Below are positions 52,976 to 62,994 of a stretch of 64,000 nucleotides of DNA, in pieces; positions within the stretch are counted from its first letter, which is position 1; every line of letters starts with the position of its first letter. The DNA comes from Marsupella aquatica. Lineage: Eukaryota > Marchantiophyta. A program made the position numbers and the translations under genes. The notes under the pieces were generated by a model. It did no database searches. It was not told the origin of the DNA and saw only the letters and a list, made by a program, of their open reading frames with translations. Location of the stretch: contig OZ316899.1 of assembly GCA_973895155.1 (NCBI GenBank), positions 11,408,001-11,472,000 on the forward strand. The letters run 5' to 3'.

Positions 52976-53902
52976 TGTGATGCCTAGCCAGGAATCACTG
53001 GGTTGTGTAAAAGGTAAAACTGGGTGGTATACAATAAATCCACTAGTATAAGGAGGAAAAGATGAGAAAACCATAAACAAGTAAGGGAGAAACATATACA
53101 TGGAACCCGAGCCGAGGCCGGGAGAAAGAGGCGTAACAACCACTAAGGGTTGTGATTAGGTTTAGGACACATTAATGCTGGAGGCTACCCGTAATCAGTA
53201 AACGAGACAAGCAGCATAGGCCGGAGGGGGGTAAGGGAGGTTCACCCAAGAGTGGCGGCTCACATTTTACCTCAATCAAGCAGAGTGCAAGCAAAAGCCA
53301 ATGATTGTCAACTGCAAAGGAGAACATGGGGGCATAAACAGCTACCGAGCAACAACAGAGGAGGGAATGAGCAACATCAATCAAGCGGCACATTTCTAGG
53401 GTTGCTTGTTCGAACGGGCAAGTGAGTACATTGGGACCTACAAAGAGGAAGAGTCAGAAAGAGCAGCCCGCAAATGACAGGAGCTTGCTAGGCTATGGGA
53501 ATTGCATAGGTAGGCCTTCTTAGGAGGAGAGTTCATCAAGGCTGAATTCCTGTGGACGCCTACTACGGATGAGCTCGACGATCTTCTGATTCAAGACAAC
53601 AGAATTGTCGGCATCCGGCAAGCCATCAACAACTGCAATGACAAACATTGGGACCTACAGGGTTGCACGGAGGCGCGGACAAAAGCAACAGTGTTGGAAG
53701 AATTGTCAAGAGCAGCCAAAATGAAGAGAAAGATGGCCAACAACGAAGAAAACACACCGGCCAAGAGGACAAGGTTGGCAGTATCAAGAAGCGCGGCCGA
53801 ACAAGGGAGCTAGAGAGAGGAGGGAGCCAAGGAACCAGAAGTTGACCCGATCAATGTTGTCCCTACCAGAGATGACACATGGAAGGGTTGGGCGATGATA
53901 AT
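52976..53902 (+). mobile_element. Family-A 3' LTR, 5' part only (A'')
   Basis: It begins TGTGATGCCTAGCCAGGAAT right after the polypurine tract. An LTR-borne ORF starts ATGGAACCCGAGCCGAGG at about 53100 and reads MSNINQAAHF, ERASEYIGTYKEEES and FLWTPTTDELDDLL. It has TAG where relatives have TGG (HF-stop-GCL) and other stops. The family-C element inserted at 53903 cuts it off after DDTWKGWAM. Confidence 0.82.
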
Positions 53903-54308
53903 TGTGACACGGGTAACGTGTCACTTGATCGAACCCAGGTCGTAGATTAGGACTTATACGGTCATTAGGACCGTAGCCATAGCGTAGAATAGCACGTATA
54001 GCCGTCAAGTTGCCATTATGATTAGATAGGAGTAGGTTAAGATAACCGAATAATTACGAGTTCAGGAAAGGGATTATTACGCGCGACCGAGGTACGGTGG
54101 CGGCAGCGGAGTAAAAATCAGTTAGAAGAATCACGCTTGGACCGAGACGCCGACTTCAGCTCGTTATCAATGACCAAACGGCCTGACCTTCTCACGCTCG
54201 GGCTCGTCCGGGCACCCCCATAAGAGAGGAGCCGATGGCACTGCGGGCCATTCGCTCACGTTTACCTTTTTGGAATTCACGGACGCTGCCATCCGCTCCC
54301 CTTTTTGA

Positions 54309-56756
54309 TTGAATCCAGTCGACCTTTACGAGGAAATTATCAAGGGAGAAGAGCGGAATGTGGCGAGATTTAGTCAGGACGAGCGAGGCCTCCGCGAGAA
54401 AGGACCAGCCAGGTGGGAACGTGGACGCAACGAACCGGACTACGAGGTTAGTATGACCCTCACAGTCTTGGGATTTTGGACCTTGTTTGGCGAGGTAGGT
54501 GCTAAGTTCTCCGAGACTTACTGGTACTCTTGCCCCGAGAAAGCTGCTTACGAACGAAGGTACGCGAAGCTGGTAACCAAGGTAGCACTGGTTAATTGCG
54601 AAAGGACAGCCATCACCAAGGATTCTAGCTATAACGAGCTGCGAGACTACATCACCGAACTATATCTCAGCGAGGAAGGGCTTAGATCGGTAGCAGAGGC
54701 GATTCTTGAGGTTCCAGCTAAGTTCTTTAAGCTGAAGGGCAACCAGCGGCTTACTCAAGCGGAGTTTGACAAGATTCCGGGGTACCTAGACCGGCAGATC
54801 GCAGCCAAAAAGCGCAAAGAAGACATCAGCAGACAACGGGAAGCGGCGCGTAATCTCACGTTCCTCGGGGAAAGCTCCAACACCTTCAACTGGGATAGGG
54901 CTACCCCAGCGCCTCAACCGATGACCACCGGAGTACCGCCGAACCAGTCCCAAGTCCGTCCAGTAATCAACGCGGAGTGTTCTTCGGGTTCCGAGCGAGC
55001 TAGTCCGCAACTCGAACAGCGTCCTCGTAAGCGGTCAAGGACTACGACGGCCCCCGAATCAACACGGACCGACGCCGCGCCTGCACCTGCCCCGGCAAAC
55101 CCCCCGACCAACCAGACCCGACGGCCCCCGGATAACCCGAAGTCCAACTTATTACAGGTAATCCGCATCCCCGAGGTAGTCTGGATCGCGATCAAGAAAC
55201 TCGAACATGCGGACTATCTCAAGGAGCATCAGTTGGAGCGGTTCGCCCACTTACTATGGAGGCCGTGCGCCGCCGGGCCGAAGGAGATTTGTGAGTTCAT
55301 CTCCAATTTCGACACTGATGCGTCAACCACCAAGGTTTCGGGGCAGACCTTATCACTCACGGAGCATCGGTTAACGCAAATTTTCGGCCTACCAACCGGG
55401 CCGGTGCCGGTGGAAATCCGAATTCGGGATAAGGAGTATACGCCGCGGCACTTTAAACCCGAGGGTAAGACGGACAACGGATACAAGCAGGGGGCGTGCA
55501 CCAACTTAACCTGTATGGAGCGGCTTAACTTCATACGGACTACCCTACACATGATTGAGCCACGATCCGAGATTTCCCTCTGCACGATAGTGCAGGTGGA
55601 ACAGTACAAACGACGAAACTGGGCCCAATTCTTCTACCGAAGATTCTCGGGGGAGCTGAAGCGGGCTCAGGGTGGTATGGCTATTGGAGGGAAGACTTAC
55701 TTGGGGAGTCATATCGCCATTATCCTCGCCTGGTACAAGGCACGGCGGGAGGCCAGAGGAAAGAATACGGCCACCTCAGCCCCGGGTAATGTCACCCCCG
55801 CCCCAGAGGAGGCAACCCCGACTACGCGGACTACTGTCCCTCGGACAAACCCCGAGCCGGAAGCCCCGACTAATACTCCGCAACCGCCCCCTGTGGAAAT
55901 TCCACCGCCTCCTTCCGTTGAGCCTCCGCTACCTGCAGTACAACCACCCCCAATCCCTCCACCACCTGAAGAAACCTTCCCCTCCCCAGCGCTGACTACG
56001 GAGGAGCTCGTTGCCCCTGCCGAGGAACCACCGGTACCCGAGAGGATGGAGGACTACCAAGTAGCCCCGGGGACCATGGCCTACGACCTGGTCCAGAAGT
56101 TTAGCCAGACTATGTCTGGGGAGTTGGCGACATACATCGGACAACAAGTCTCGGCGTACTTTCAGCCAGCCTTCTTCATGTTAGAGCACCAACCATGGAT
56201 CGTCAGCCGCTTGGAAGAAGAACTCATGGCGAAGGGGAATGAGATCGGGCGTCTCCAGATGCTGGTAGAGCACCTCGAGGAGGAGGCAACGACCCGCCGT
56301 GAGGATTTAGTCCACACTGTCGAACAGAGGGACGAACTAACCCAGGAGTTAAGCGGAGCGCAGGCCGAACTCAAGAAGCTGGACGACACCGTGCTTCAAT
56401 TACGCTCAGAATCTTCGGCTCGGGTTACCAGCCTGACCGACCTCAACAAACAATTCTTGCAGGCAGCACAGCAGGTGGCTAGTCTCTCCGCCGAACGAGA
56501 TAAATTGCTAGCGCAGGACCAGGTCCATCGCGACGCCATCGACCAGCTCAACTTGGAGGTGGCGCGGCTCCAGACTGAAGCCGACGAAGCTGCAAACGAG
56601 GCGGAGGAAGCATTACGGGACAACAAGGCTTTGCAGGACCGCGTCACCCTGCTCGTCCTCCAGCGGGGAAAACCTGGGCCCACCTCTGATCAAGGCGGCT
56701 CGAGGTCTCACCCCGAAAAGGGGACCAGCCCTGGTCCAACCACTGCACACACGTAA
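54309..56756 (+). CDS. LTR-borne ORF of family C, intact (815 codons)
   Basis: Open without interruption from 54309; the first ATG is 54453 (MTLTVLGFWTLFGEVG), so the start is uncertain, and GAG|GTTAGT just upstream could be a splice donor. Residues 270-500 hold a globular block: IPEVVWIAIKKLEHADYLKE, SLTEHRLTQIFGLPTGPVPV and MERLNFIRTTLHMIEPRSEI. It is laid out like the family-A LTR ORF (FGLPxG, then a [LI][ND]F[IL]R[TV]T[LM]H segment). A Pro-rich linker (about 530-590) and a coiled coil (about 630-790) follow, with heptads such as LEEELMAKGNEIGRLQML. It recalls plant-mobile-domain or Athila-ORF1-type proteins. Function unknown. It is the only undamaged long frame of this family in the window. 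Confidence 0.7.
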   Translation: MNPVDLYEEIIKGEERNVARFSQDERGLREKGPARWERGRNEPDYEVSMTLTVLGFWTLFGEVGAKFSETYWYSCPEKAAYERRYAKLVTKVALVNCERTAITKDSSYNELRDYITELYLSEEGLRSVAEAILEVPAKFFKLKGNQRLTQAEFDKIPGYLDRQIAAKKRKEDISRQREAARNLTFLGESSNTFNWDRATPAPQPMTTGVPPNQSQVRPVINAECSSGSERASPQLEQRPRKRSRTTTAPESTRTDAAPAPAPANPPTNQTRRPPDNPKSNLLQVIRIPEVVWIAIKKLEHADYLKEHQLERFAHLLWRPCAAGPKEICEFISNFDTDASTTKVSGQTLSLTEHRLTQIFGLPTGPVPVEIRIRDKEYTPRHFKPEGKTDNGYKQGACTNLTCMERLNFIRTTLHMIEPRSEISLCTIVQVEQYKRRNWAQFFYRRFSGELKRAQGGMAIGGKTYLGSHIAIILAWYKARREARGKNTATSAPGNVTPAPEEATPTTRTTVPRTNPEPEAPTNTPQPPPVEIPPPPSVEPPLPAVQPPPIPPPPEETFPSPALTTEELVAPAEEPPVPERMEDYQVAPGTMAYDLVQKFSQTMSGELATYIGQQVSAYFQPAFFMLEHQPWIVSRLEEELMAKGNEIGRLQMLVEHLEEEATTRREDLVHTVEQRDELTQELSGAQAELKKLDDTVLQLRSESSARVTSLTDLNKQFLQAAQQVASLSAERDKLLAQDQVHRDAIDQLNLEVARLQTEADEAANEAEEALRDNKALQDRVTLLVLQRGKPGPTSDQGGSRSHPEKGTSPGPTTAHT

Positions 56757-57539
56757 GGGGTAGTTAGCGAAGGGTAGAAGCAGGCGCCGCGCGAAGCGGT
56801 TAAGTCAGCGGCATCTTTTAGTTAGGCGTAACGACAAAATGACTGTCATTAGGCGCCGATTAGCGGCAGTAGGAAGAATTAGGGCCGGTCAGTTAGGATC
56901 AGCCAACGTAGGATTGAGTCCATCAACGGACTAGAGTTTGTCAGTAGGCTTGGCCGTTGCCATTCCGGTTGGCACACTCGTAGTCGACGGTCAACCGGTC
57001 AGTGCAGCGCGACCGGTAGTCAGCAGTTAGTTAGTCAGTAGGTAGTACCCCGGAAGGTAGTATCCTCCGGTTCTCTTCCGCTATGGTAGTATTTAGGCTT
57101 CCCCTTCCGCGATGGGAAGCGGGAGAAGGCTTAGTTATCTCAGCAGAAGAAAGGCGAGGCACGGGGAGTCCCGGCCTGAGTAGGGTCAGAGCGTACCAAG
57201 GAGTGAGAACCAGAGTCGAGCTTGCTGGGCAAGTGCGAGGCAGGGCCTCGTAGAGACTGGGCATCGACTGCCGTTGGGCCTGCTGACCCCCTTTGAAGTC
57301 GAGTCAACCATGTAAACTGATGCTTCGCTGAGTAAATGTAGTCTTTTCCCCTTAATGTTTCTGAGAGTAACTGGTGTTGTGTGTATGCTTTGTCCGGGCA
57401 AAGGCGCCATTTTAAGGGACGTACCGGGTGCGGACTAATGGTAGGGATTGCCGCTCATTGCATGTCACAAGGTCCTGTCACGTCGATGGCTTGAAAAGCC
57501 CCAAGTTGGGAGTTAGTCCGCGTCACTAACTGAGGGAAA

Positions 57540-57573
57540 ATTCCAGCGGTGGAAAATAAATATACCTATGACA
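57540..57573 (+). promoter_or_regulatory. Conserved LTR 3'-end motif, family C copy
   Basis: ATTCCAGCGGTGGAAAATAA then ATATACCTATGACA, 200 bases before the LTR end; TTCC/GGAA can pair. Confidence 0.5.
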
Positions 57574-57756
57574 AGTACGAATTATGCGAGTGTTATACCA
57601 GTAAGTATAGCGGCTTAGCCCGACTTAGGGCTATTGAAGGTCACTACACACCTCCTTGCCCGAACCCTCACCCCTACTGGTGGTCGAGGTCGCACCACGA
57701 CACTAACCCGGATTTAAGGCCCAGGGTAGGGGTGCGACATACGGCGACCGGTTTTT

Positions 57757-57774
57757 TGGCGCTAGATGGAGGGG
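57757..57774 (+). other. Family-C primer binding site
   Basis: TGGCGCTAGATGGAGGGG, 17 bases after the LTR end. TTTGGCGC-type primer sites are common in plant gypsy elements of the Tat/Athila kind. Confidence 0.6.
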
Positions 57775-57853
57775 GCACTCATTTTGCCTTACGAGTGGAG
57801 ACGTGTAGTGAGCTAGTAACTTTTGATTTTGTACTCGACGTGAAGGAAGGGGC

Positions 57854-58887
57854 ATGCCCCTTACCCGGTCACGTTCTGCGTATTTACAACAACCGGACGG
57901 AGCATCAAGGTTGGAAGAGAATACCGCGACCGGCGAAGCGGGGAGCTCGGCTTCCCAAGCAGGATCGCGGGAGGAACTCCACCGGTTCCACCAGCCCCGC
58001 AGGTACCAGGTGCGTTGCGGCCCCCTGCGGCTCAGAACGTGTCGCAGCGATCCCGGTTTCACTATCGACCCTTTAAGGGACGACCCACAGACGACCCTGA
58101 TGAATGGATAGCTGAGTTCGAGGCCACGGCCAAGGCGAATGGTGAGGAAGCCATTAAGCTAACCATTCTTCCAGGCGTACTACGAGGAGAAGCGCGCCCG
58201 TGGTATAACTTACAACCCCCGGGTTGTACATGGGGCCAGTTCCAAACGGCGTTCTTGCAAGAATTTCGGCCCGTCGGGATCGAATCTCGGGCCCTGTCAA
58301 AAATCGGGTGAATGCAAATGGGTAAGCATGACTCACTTCACAAATTTCTTCAGCGGTTCCAGAAGGTTGCCGCCAAGATTCGGCCTAAGCCAGATGACTC
58401 TCTGCTGAGGAAATGGTTCGTCAACGCGCTACCCCAGAGGATGGCGTTCTCGGTGCTAGAAAAGAAGACCACCACTCTACAACAAGCAATTGATAGTGCC
58501 GAATCCTTTAGGGAATTGCACTACGCCTCTCAGCTTAATAGGAGGACCAAACATAAGAAGAGCAGGAGGTATCATACCTTCAGCGACTCCGACTCTGAGT
58601 ACGACGAGAAGAAGAGGAAGAAGAAATGACGATACAAGAAGAAGGGCCGGACCAGCTCTTCGTCAGACTCTGATTCTGAGTCTAGTAATTCCCTGTCCAG
58701 TAGCCCGACGTCAACTGGCTCATCCTCCAGCGAGACCGAGTCAGAGTCTCGAGACCACAGAAGAAAGAAGGGATCACGGTCAGATACGGGTAAACATAAA
58801 CCGCGAGCCAAAGTCGTCACCACGGACCCAAAGGCTGCGGAGGTAGAAAAGCTGAACGAAATCACAGACCGGCTGAAGGCACTATCG
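57854..58887 (+). pseudogene. Family-C gag (capsid part)
   Basis: Frame continuous with the pol ORF. A retrotransposon-gag domain (FKGRPTDDPDEWIAEFEATA, then LPGVLRGEARPWYN and GKHDSLHKFLQRFQKVAAKI) is followed by a Lys/Ser-rich tail (SDSDSE, SSSSETESES). Two in-frame TGA codons (58309-58311 and 58627-58629) stand where Arg (CGA) fits. Otherwise it runs directly into the zinc-knuckle region. Confidence 0.78.
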
Positions 58888-61800
58888 GTGCACTTGGCGG
58901 AAAAACCTCCGGACAAGAAGAAACCACCGGAAATCCGAGCGCATGCTTGGTGCTCCAAGTGTTATCAATCGAGACATGTGGTGCAAGAATGTCCAAGATG
59001 GAACACTCGCGTGCACCAGATGGAGTTGGAGCCCGGACAGTCCGAACCAGAGGGATGCACGATGGAGTACTTCTTCGAGGATCCAGGTGAGGCGGTGTTC
59101 CAGATGAGTATGACGGGACCTCGCACCCTAAGCGGCCACAATCCAGGGTTCCATACCCCTTATCCGTATCCGGTAAATGGGCGTGGCCCCCAGATGGTCA
59201 GCAATCCAAGTATCCCACCTAAACCCGGAGTTTGGCGGACCCCGGTTTGCTATAATTGCGAGAAACCTGGTCACTTTGCCCGAGAGTGCATGGAGCAAAG
59301 GAAGCAAGGGGATGGGAGAGCGCTTCCATTGTGCCAGGTCTGTCGAACCGAAGCACATTCCACGTCAAACTGCCCCTTGGTGCTAGCCGCGAAGGCCGGC
59401 GCCGTCAGAGCTGCTCAACCTGCGGCCCCACCAATTACGGATGCAGTAGTACAAATGGTAACAATGGAATGGCAGGACGACTCCACCAAATGGATCGATC
59501 TCATAGAGGCAGTCAAGCAAACGGGAACGCACGCGGACGACGAGTGCTATCGCGTTTCTACCCGATCATCCCGCAAGAAGGATAAGTACAAAGAACGAGA
59601 TCGGAAGGATGCCCAGCAGAAAGAGGCGGTCGCAGACAAGAATAGTCCAATGGAACCAGACGAGCTGGAAGACTACCAGCGGGATAACCCGAAGTTATTC
59701 TACCCACGAGTAGAGGAACTGGTCAAAAAGCAATTGGAAGCCTATGAAGCCCAAGAGCACGAGAAAGCCATTAAGAAGGATATTGCCAATGCTAAGGCGG
59801 CCGAAGAAGCCGAGGAAGCTGAGACTGCCTTGCAAACTGAAGTCAAGGGAGCAGAAGCAGTAAAATCTGCGACCCCACCGTCTAACCAATACGACATCAA
59901 AAAGGATGTTCAGAACTGTGCAGCCACAGCCACTGTCGGACAACTATTGCAGGATAACCCGAAGTATAGGCAACAACTCAAGGAGATGCTGATAGGAAAG
60001 AGGAGGCGATGGCTACCTCGGGTAAGCACCTTAGCCGACTGTATGATGATTTACCAGGACTTAGGAGCGCTGGAAGTCTCTATCGAGATAGCGGGCTGTA
60101 CTGTTCGGTTTGTACCGATAGACGGCGGGTCCGGTGTAAACATCATGACAGAGGACACTTCCGTAAGGTTGGGATATACATCTTATCAACCCACGGCGCG
60201 CGCCATTCGGTTAGCAAACGGCGCCAGGATCATGCCACTGGGGACGTTAACCAAGATATCCACGTGGATTGGAGGCCTCGAGTTCTTTCTAAATTACCTG
60301 GTGATGCGACCCGTCCGACCCTCTTCTTATCCAGTACTGCTGGGCAGACCCTGGTTATACGGTGCCCGAGTCGTTACCGACTGGGGAAGGAAGGAATTAC
60401 GATTCGGTAACCCAACTACGACGGTGTCCTGGAAGGAAGAAGACTACCAGGGCGAGACGCCCCAGGGACCCGAAGAATGTGACTCGGAGGAGGACATCTC
60501 AGAAGAAGAGGTGAATATGGTGGAGTTAATCTCTCGCCTGGATGAAGAGGAAGTCTTCGGGGTAAATGCCGTCCGAGAAGCCCATATTCTGAACCAGCCC
60601 AGACCAGCGGCCCAAATCGAAGCACCCGGGAAACCAGAAGGAGATGATGCGGCAATGGGCGGAGCATTCCCCGGCAGGGTGAGCCCTACGAAGGCAGTTG
60701 GCCGGCTGGCCTTACCCGGTATACCCGAGGAAAATGCTACTCAAACCGTCACTCCTCCCGCAAAGAAAAAGGTTACCTGGAGCCCCGAGATTCCGTCCGT
60801 AATAAAGGAACCCAAGGAACTCCCAAAGGACCAGCCGACAGTCTGGGAACCTGTGGCCTACGATGGCACCAGACTAGAGGAATTGGAAGCTCACCTTGAC
60901 CGGGCCACCAGAGACCATGTGGAGGTAATCCGCAAGGAATCCTATGGCAGGTACACCACCAAGAGGGAGAGAACATTCAACGTCGGTTATGGCCTACGAG
61001 CGCCAGAGGAAAAGGCCATCCAAGAACTCCTATCGGAATATGAGGACGTCTTCGCATGGAGTCACCGAGACTTAACCGGGATTTCACCAGCCTATGGCGA
61101 ACACGTCATCGATCTAAACTTGGGTGCTCATGCCGTCCGAGAAAGGCAACGAAGACTAAACCCAAGACATTCCGTCTTGGTAAAGGAGGAGTTGGATCAA
61201 CTGATCGTGGCGGACATCATCTACCCCGTCTTATCTAGCGAATGGGTGTCCCCCATTGTGGTGGTTCCTAAGAAGGTAGGGCCTGATGGTAAACCTAAAA
61301 TTCGAATATGCCAAGACTATCGGAAGCTCAACGACGCTACTCGGAAAGACCATTACCCGCTACCTTACACGGATATGGTCCTTGACATGGTAGCCCGAAA
61401 TGAGGTGTACACGTTCCTAGATGGATATTTGGGTTATAACCAGATTTGGATCAGACTATCGGACCAGCTCAAAACCACGTTCATAACCGAGTGGGGAACC
61501 TACGCGTTCAGGCGGATGCCCTTTGGCTTATGCAATGCCCCGGCTATGTTCCAGCGAATCATTATGAATATTTTTCATGACTTCTTACGAGAATTTTTGG
61601 AGGTGTTCATAGACGATTTTGCCATCTTCGGAACAATCGCCCAGCACCCAGAACATCTGAGGCGGACTTTGGAGCGGTGTCGGGAAGTAGGGTTGAAATT
61701 ACACCCGGGCAAATGCTTCTTCGGGGTAACGGAAGGAGTGCTACTTGGACACCGAGTGTCCAAACGGGGGATCGAGGTGGACCAGGAGAAGGTGGCCGCA

Positions 61801-62994
61801 TGGATGAACGTCCCTTACCCAGCGGACCAGAAGGCGGTGCGATCCTTCTTAGGGTGCGTAGGATACTACCGACGATTCATTCAGGATTTTGCTAAGATAG
61901 CCCTACCCCTTACGGAAATGATGAAGCAAGACGCGGTCATAGAAATGACTCCCCGTCGAAAATCAGCCTTTGACGAACTAAAAAACCAGCTCACGATGGC
62001 TCCGATTCTGACTACCCCCGATTGGAACAAGGAGTTCCATGTGTATGTCGACGTGTCTGGGTTCTGCATCGGCTCAGTCCTAAGCCAACTGGATGACGAA
62101 AAACGTGACCACCCCATTTACTTCGCGAGTCGACAACTGTTTGCTGTAGAGAAAAACTATTCGCCCACCGATCGGGAGGCCTTGGGAATCATCTACTCGT
62201 GTAAAAAGTTTCGCCATTATCTATTGGGGTATAAGGTAGTATTCCATACTGACCATGACAGCCTGAAGTACATGGTAAACAAAGCAGACTTAACAGGGAG
62301 AATAGCCCGTTGGGTCCTGCTGCTCCAAGAATTTAACTACGAAGTCAGGGTGCGACCAAGGAAAGCTCACGTAAATGTGGACTTCTTCTCAAGGATCGAA
62401 GGGGAGTCGGACGACGCACCTGTCGATGATGCATTCCCGGATGAGGAGTTATTCCGCGTAGAAACGGACCAACCAACATGGTATGGGGACCTAATCACCT
62501 TCCTCTTAACGGCCCGCATTCCAAGTAACATAAACCAAGAGGCCGCGTCGGTCTTTCTCCGCAAGGCCGCACCATACATGATGATCCGCGGACATCTGCA
62601 TAAGGAAGGCGTCGATGGGAAAATCCACAAATGCCTAGACTATAACGAGACGATCATTGTCATGCGAGCTATGCACAAGGAAGAGGCAGGAGGACACTTC
62701 GCCCCGGTCACCACGGCTCACAAAATCTTGGACGCAGGTTATTGGTGGCCCACGCTTCATCACGACGTAGCCCATTTTATCCGAGGGTGTGACTTATGTC
62801 AGCGCGCAGGCAAACCTCGCAGATCGGGTAATCATCCTCTAACTCCAATCTTTCCCCTTGCCCCGTTTGAGAAATGGGGCATCGATTATATCGGACCATT
62901 CACTCCGGTAACCCGAGGTCGACGTTGCCGGTACATCCTTCTGGCTATCGACTACTCGACTAAATGGGGAGGCCCGGGCAACGGTCAAGGATGA
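58888..62994 (+). CDS. Family-C gag-pol polyprotein (zinc knuckles to integrase core)
   Basis: Open for 1368 codons. Three CCHC knuckles (CSKCYQSRHVVQEC, CYNCEKPGHFAREC, CQVCRTEAHSTSNC). The protease has D-G-G instead of D-T/S-G (VPIDGGSGVNIM), with SYPVLLGRPWL as its second half. The RT has CQDYRKLND, TFLDGYLGYNQI, RRMPFGLCNAPAMFQR and the catalytic FIDDFAIFG. RNaseH has HVYVDVSGFCIGSVLSQL and HTDHDSLKYMV. The integrase finger has GGHF and CDLCQRAG, and the core starts KWGIDYIGPFTPV. The frame ends at 62994 because of a roughly 2-base loss near 62967, where relatives read KWVEARPT. It is the best-preserved Pol in the window, and RT is probably structurally complete. Confidence 0.9.
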   Translation: MHLAEKPPDKKKPPEIRAHAWCSKCYQSRHVVQECPRWNTRVHQMELEPGQSEPEGCTMEYFFEDPGEAVFQMSMTGPRTLSGHNPGFHTPYPYPVNGRGPQMVSNPSIPPKPGVWRTPVCYNCEKPGHFARECMEQRKQGDGRALPLCQVCRTEAHSTSNCPLVLAAKAGAVRAAQPAAPPITDAVVQMVTMEWQDDSTKWIDLIEAVKQTGTHADDECYRVSTRSSRKKDKYKERDRKDAQQKEAVADKNSPMEPDELEDYQRDNPKLFYPRVEELVKKQLEAYEAQEHEKAIKKDIANAKAAEEAEEAETALQTEVKGAEAVKSATPPSNQYDIKKDVQNCAATATVGQLLQDNPKYRQQLKEMLIGKRRRWLPRVSTLADCMMIYQDLGALEVSIEIAGCTVRFVPIDGGSGVNIMTEDTSVRLGYTSYQPTARAIRLANGARIMPLGTLTKISTWIGGLEFFLNYLVMRPVRPSSYPVLLGRPWLYGARVVTDWGRKELRFGNPTTTVSWKEEDYQGETPQGPEECDSEEDISEEEVNMVELISRLDEEEVFGVNAVREAHILNQPRPAAQIEAPGKPEGDDAAMGGAFPGRVSPTKAVGRLALPGIPEENATQTVTPPAKKKVTWSPEIPSVIKEPKELPKDQPTVWEPVAYDGTRLEELEAHLDRATRDHVEVIRKESYGRYTTKRERTFNVGYGLRAPEEKAIQELLSEYEDVFAWSHRDLTGISPAYGEHVIDLNLGAHAVRERQRRLNPRHSVLVKEELDQLIVADIIYPVLSSEWVSPIVVVPKKVGPDGKPKIRICQDYRKLNDATRKDHYPLPYTDMVLDMVARNEVYTFLDGYLGYNQIWIRLSDQLKTTFITEWGTYAFRRMPFGLCNAPAMFQRIIMNIFHDFLREFLEVFIDDFAIFGTIAQHPEHLRRTLERCREVGLKLHPGKCFFGVTEGVLLGHRVSKRGIEVDQEKVAAWMNVPYPADQKAVRSFLGCVGYYRRFIQDFAKIALPLTEMMKQDAVIEMTPRRKSAFDELKNQLTMAPILTTPDWNKEFHVYVDVSGFCIGSVLSQLDDEKRDHPIYFASRQLFAVEKNYSPTDREALGIIYSCKKFRHYLLGYKVVFHTDHDSLKYMVNKADLTGRIARWVLLLQEFNYEVRVRPRKAHVNVDFFSRIEGESDDAPVDDAFPDEELFRVETDQPTWYGDLITFLLTARIPSNINQEAASVFLRKAAPYMMIRGHLHKEGVDGKIHKCLDYNETIIVMRAMHKEEAGGHFAPVTTAHKILDAGYWWPTLHHDVAHFIRGCDLCQRAGKPRRSGNHPLTPIFPLAPFEKWGIDYIGPFTPVTRGRRCRYILLAIDYSTKWGGPGNGQG

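Larger units (their letters stand above)
53903..57739 (+). repeat. Family-C 5' LTR (3837 bp) containing a long ORF
   Basis: It starts TGTGACACGGGTAACGTGTC and ends ...GGGGTGCGACA. A primer-binding-site-like sequence and gag-pol follow at once. The solo copy at 37622-45978 has the same ends. GTGACACG ... CGTGTCAC (53904-53911 and 53917-53924) makes a perfect 8-bp hairpin at the 5' tip. The left flank is ATAAT; the matching 3' flank is outside the window. 56757-57739 is the non-coding LTR 3' part. Confidence 0.85.

Noticed and set aside
58309-58629. In-frame TGA codons as evidence of a recoded genetic code or programmed readthrough
   Set aside because: TAG and TAA also interrupt frames, clear reading frames end at TGA (44682-44684, 36843-36845), and the sites fit decay of CGA to TGA.
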